A stretch of DNA of 64,000 nt from Actinomycetales bacterium JB111. GTDB lineage: Bacteria > Actinomycetota > Actinomycetes > Actinomycetales > Actinomycetaceae. Shown here piece by piece: positions 61,966-64,000 of the stretch. The notes below the pieces were generated by a model. The model did not search any database, had not been told where the DNA came from, and saw only the letters and a program-made list of their open reading frames with translations. Location of the stretch: NCBI GenBank assembly GCA_900163555.1, contig FUHX01000012.1, positions 1 through 64,000 on the forward strand, in the 5' to 3' direction. The position numbers and the translations under genes were made by a program. How positions within the stretch are numbered: the first letter of the stretch is position 1; every line of letters begins with the position of its first letter.

Positions 61966-62287
61966 CGGCAGGCGCCGGGAACGATTATTCCGAAACTGGA
62001 AGTTACCTTGACCGACCGCATAAACTTACAAGGACTCGTACCGCCAACGTCGATCGACGGGGCCCGAGGATTCCGATCAGTGGGACCGTATCCCGCGGAA
62101 CCTTCCGCGGAATGAGTTGATATGTCAGGGTGGTATTCCGGACGACGGGCCGGTCGTCAGATGCCGTGACGTCGCATAGTTCAAGGAGCAATGATGCTGG
62201 GAGACGCGATGAGGAACCGGGGTGCTCCGCCGTCCGGTGGGGCGGGAGGAACGTCGTCGGGCGTCCGCGGGAGCGGCGGAGGGCCGA
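61966..62287 (+). promoter_or_regulatory. Gap with promoter candidates
   Basis: This 322-bp gap is unusually AT-rich at 61980-62130 and has no gene. TTGACC with AT-rich sequence after it (about 62009-62035) and several TATGT/ATGAG elements near 62110-62140 suggest promoters for the TetR gene. No clear dyad was identified. Confidence 0.35.
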
Positions 62288-62941
62288 ATGCCTAGGCAGC
62301 GCAGCTACGACGACACCCTGCGGGACCGGCTCATCGACGAGGCGGCGCTGGTCATCGTCGACACGGGAGTGGACACCCTCTCCGTCCGCGACGTCGCGCT
62401 GCGGGCCGGCACGACGACGAACGCGATCTACACCTTCTTCGGCAGCCGCGGCTCGCTGATCGCGGAGGTGGTCGCCAAGGCGGACGAGTCGTTCGCCGCC
62501 GCGCACGCCGACGCCGTCGGCGCAGGGGACCGGCTTACCGACCTCTACCGCTACGGACTCGCCTTCAACCAGTGGGCGGTCGAGAACCCCACACTCTTCG
62601 AGGTGCTGGCCGCGAGCGACGGCGTGATCCGCAAGAACTCCCTCCCGCCATGGGCGCCGGACTCCTCCCGCCGCACGTTCGACGAGCAGTCGACCCTCGT
62701 GCTGACGGTGGGCCGCCTCATCGAGGCCGGCGTGCTGGACGCGGCGGACCGGGTGCTCGTCGCGACCTACGTCTGGGCCGCGCTCCTGGGCTTCATCGAG
62801 GTCAACCGCCAGCTCGACTCGCGGCGGCCGGAGGGCTTCGACCTCGTGACCGTCCTCGACCACGCGATCGCGCCGTGGGTCGCGGCGGACGCCGCGGGAA
62901 CCGCGGCGGCGAGCGTCGACCTGGACGCGCTGCGCGGCTGA
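62288..62941 (+). CDS. TetR family transcriptional regulator
   Basis: The 217-residue protein has an N-terminal HTH (RDRLIDEAALVIVDTGVDTL, DVALRAGTTTNAIYTFFGSR) and a helical C-terminal domain with FNQWAVENPTLFEVLAASDG. Convergent with the ZIP transporter gene, 25 bp away, so its target lies elsewhere. Confidence 0.9.
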   Translation: MPRQRSYDDTLRDRLIDEAALVIVDTGVDTLSVRDVALRAGTTTNAIYTFFGSRGSLIAEVVAKADESFAAAHADAVGAGDRLTDLYRYGLAFNQWAVENPTLFEVLAASDGVIRKNSLPPWAPDSSRRTFDEQSTLVLTVGRLIEAGVLDAADRVLVATYVWAALLGFIEVNRQLDSRRPEGFDLVTVLDHAIAPWVAADAAGTAAASVDLDALRG

Positions 62942-62966
62942 ACGGGGGCCTGCTGCTGGTCGCCTG

Positions 62967-63767
62967 TCAGACGAACAGCAGCAGGCTCAGGGCCATCACC
63001 GCCATGCCGGCGAGGAGGCCGTAGATCGCGAAGTGGTGGTGCCCGTACGCCTCCGCCGTGGGCAGGAGCTCGTCGAGCGAGATGAACACCATGATCCCCG
63101 CGACGGCGGCGAGGACGATCCCCATGATCAGCGGGGTGAGGAACGGCGCGAGCAGCAGATAGCCGACGACGGCCCCGGCCGGCTCGGCCATCGCCGCGAG
63201 CACGGCCCACCTCAGCGCCGTCGCCCGCGAGCCCGTGGCCCGGCGGATCGGGATCGCGACGGCGATGCCCTCCGGGATGTTGTGGATGGCGATGGCCGCC
63301 GCCACCGGGATGCCGATCTCCGGCTCCTGCAGGGCGGCGACGAAGGTGGCGAACCCCTCGGGGACGTTGTGGATGCCGATGGCGAGCGCCATGAGCGTGC
63401 CCATCCGCATGAGGGCCCGGGCCTCGTGGGCAGCCGCCTCGTGCTCGGTCGCCGGCACCTCGTGCGGGTTGGCGTGCCCCGGCACCATCCGGTCGATGAC
63501 GGCGATGATCGCGACCCCGAGGAAGAACGCGCCCGTCGCCAGCCACGCGGCGCCGCGCTCGTCGTGCGTGCGGCCGATGAGGTCGAGGCCGCTCGGCACC
63601 AGCTCGACGAACGACACGTAGATCATCACGCCGGCCGAGAAGCCGAGGGCGCCGGAGAGGTAGGCGTTCGAGATCGGCCGCCGGCCGAGCGCGAACCCGG
63701 CGCCCAGCACGGTCGACAGGCCGGCGGCGAGCGTCAGGGCGAAGGCGAACAGGACGCCGTCGGGCAC
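62967..63767 (-). CDS. ZIP family divalent metal transporter
   Basis: The 266-residue protein has eight helices; metal ligands are in the paired HNVPEGFATFV and HNIPEGIAVAIPIR (helices 4 and 5) and a histidine-rich loop (EHEAAAHEA). It fits the ZupT/GufA subfamily importing zinc or other metals. GTG 63767 is preceded by GGAAGGA. GTAAC-type dyads upstream at 63943-63981. Confidence 0.92.
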   Translation of the reverse strand: MPDGVLFAFALTLAAGLSTVLGAGFALGRRPISNAYLSGALGFSAGVMIYVSFVELVPSGLDLIGRTHDERGAAWLATGAFFLGVAIIAVIDRMVPGHANPHEVPATEHEAAAHEARALMRMGTLMALAIGIHNVPEGFATFVAALQEPEIGIPVAAAIAIHNIPEGIAVAIPIRRATGSRATALRWAVLAAMAEPAGAVVGYLLLAPFLTPLIMGIVLAAVAGIMVFISLDELLPTAEAYGHHHFAIYGLLAGMAVMALSLLLFV

Positions 63768-63942
63768 GTGGTTCCTTCCGATCTTGCAGCGGTCGTGGCG
63801 CCGTGCCCCGCGAGGACCGCGCCGGACGCGGTGACAAGGGGTGCGCATCCGGAGAACCGGATGGGGCGAGGGTAGTTCCTGCCGCGGCAGCATTCTCGCC
63901 GACACCGCGTCCGACCTGGGCATTTGCCGCCGGATCGATAAC

Positions 63943-63981
63943 GTAACCGCTGTTACAAACCGGTAACGAATGGTCCGTTAC
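63943..63981. promoter_or_regulatory. Repeated GTAAC dyads upstream of the ZIP gene
   Basis: GTAACCGCTGTTAC (63943-63956) is a 5-bp-arm dyad; a second GTAAC...GTTAC pair spans 63963-63981 with 9 bp between arms. The region is AT-rich relative to its surroundings and continues past the window edge. It might belong to a gene to the right of the window as much as to the ZIP gene, whose start is about 175 bp away. Confidence 0.45.
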
Positions 63982-64000
63982 TCTGACGGAAGTTGACACG

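Noticed and set aside
63943-64000. tRNA gene or origin-like iterons at the right edge
   Set aside because: No cloverleaf-like pairing or repeated DnaA boxes; only GTAAC dyads.

Overview
The window comes from a high-GC actinobacterium, most likely a member of the Micrococcales or a related order. The evidence is base composition, heavy G/C use at third codon positions, frequent GTG starts, a mycothiol S-conjugate amidase (mycothiol is restricted to actinobacteria), a monomeric NADP isocitrate dehydrogenase and several actinobacterial DUF families. I see no rRNA, tRNA or CRISPR array.

Positions 1-23448 are a conserved housekeeping block: icd, an AI-2E-type permease, ilvA, greA, a DUF4307 protein, mca, a PPK2 kinase, hemolysin III, uppS, a PIN-PhoH protein, beta-carbonic anhydrase, xseB/xseA, ispH, rmuC and ychF. 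From memory, the order greA / DUF4307 / mca / small membrane protein / hemolysin III / uppS / phoH2 / xseB-xseA / ispH / ychF is also seen in Mycobacterium tuberculosis (around Rv1080c-Rv1112), so this is inherited backbone.

Positions 23449-32477 are the most unusual part. The last codons of ychF (...VVEFRFNV-stop) recur six more times downstream, each time including a stop codon in the corresponding register. These copies divide the region into six short modules: a decayed VOC/glyoxalase gene; a merR gene broken by a complete ISL3-family insertion sequence with an exact 8-bp target duplication; TetR + SDR + SnoaL-like + LtrA; a ribbon-helix-helix/PIN toxin-antitoxin pair; a frameshifted acetyltransferase; and a small unknown protein with an alpha/beta hydrolase. 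I interpret this as serial, site-specific insertion of small cassettes at the 3' end of ychF, giving an array without a visible integrase and without integron attC sites.

Positions 32478-64000 are an accessory region of mostly single genes or pairs: DUF5701, VOC proteins, two ArsR-SRPBCC pairs, barstar-like, GNATs, a divergent arsM/arsR locus with a large operator, and an O-methyltransferase with a homopolymer frameshift. Further on are a manganese (yybP-ykoY) riboswitch in front of a cation exchanger and a DtxR/MntR-type regulator, an ArsR-MFS pair, TauE/SafE, AraC, a pterin dehydratase-VOC fusion, a TehA-type carrier, a membrane-anchored sulfite-oxidase-fold molybdoenzyme, a MetE/UROD-fold protein, thymidine kinase, a DUF4825-like lipoprotein, HAD, TetR and a ZIP metal transporter.

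Repeats and hairpins are frequent: thirteen 19-bp units ending exactly at a start codon, six 20-bp units merging into a terminator stem, and several long perfect inverted repeats between genes. Many regulator genes appear leaderless, with a -10-like hexamer about 6-7 nt before the start codon.
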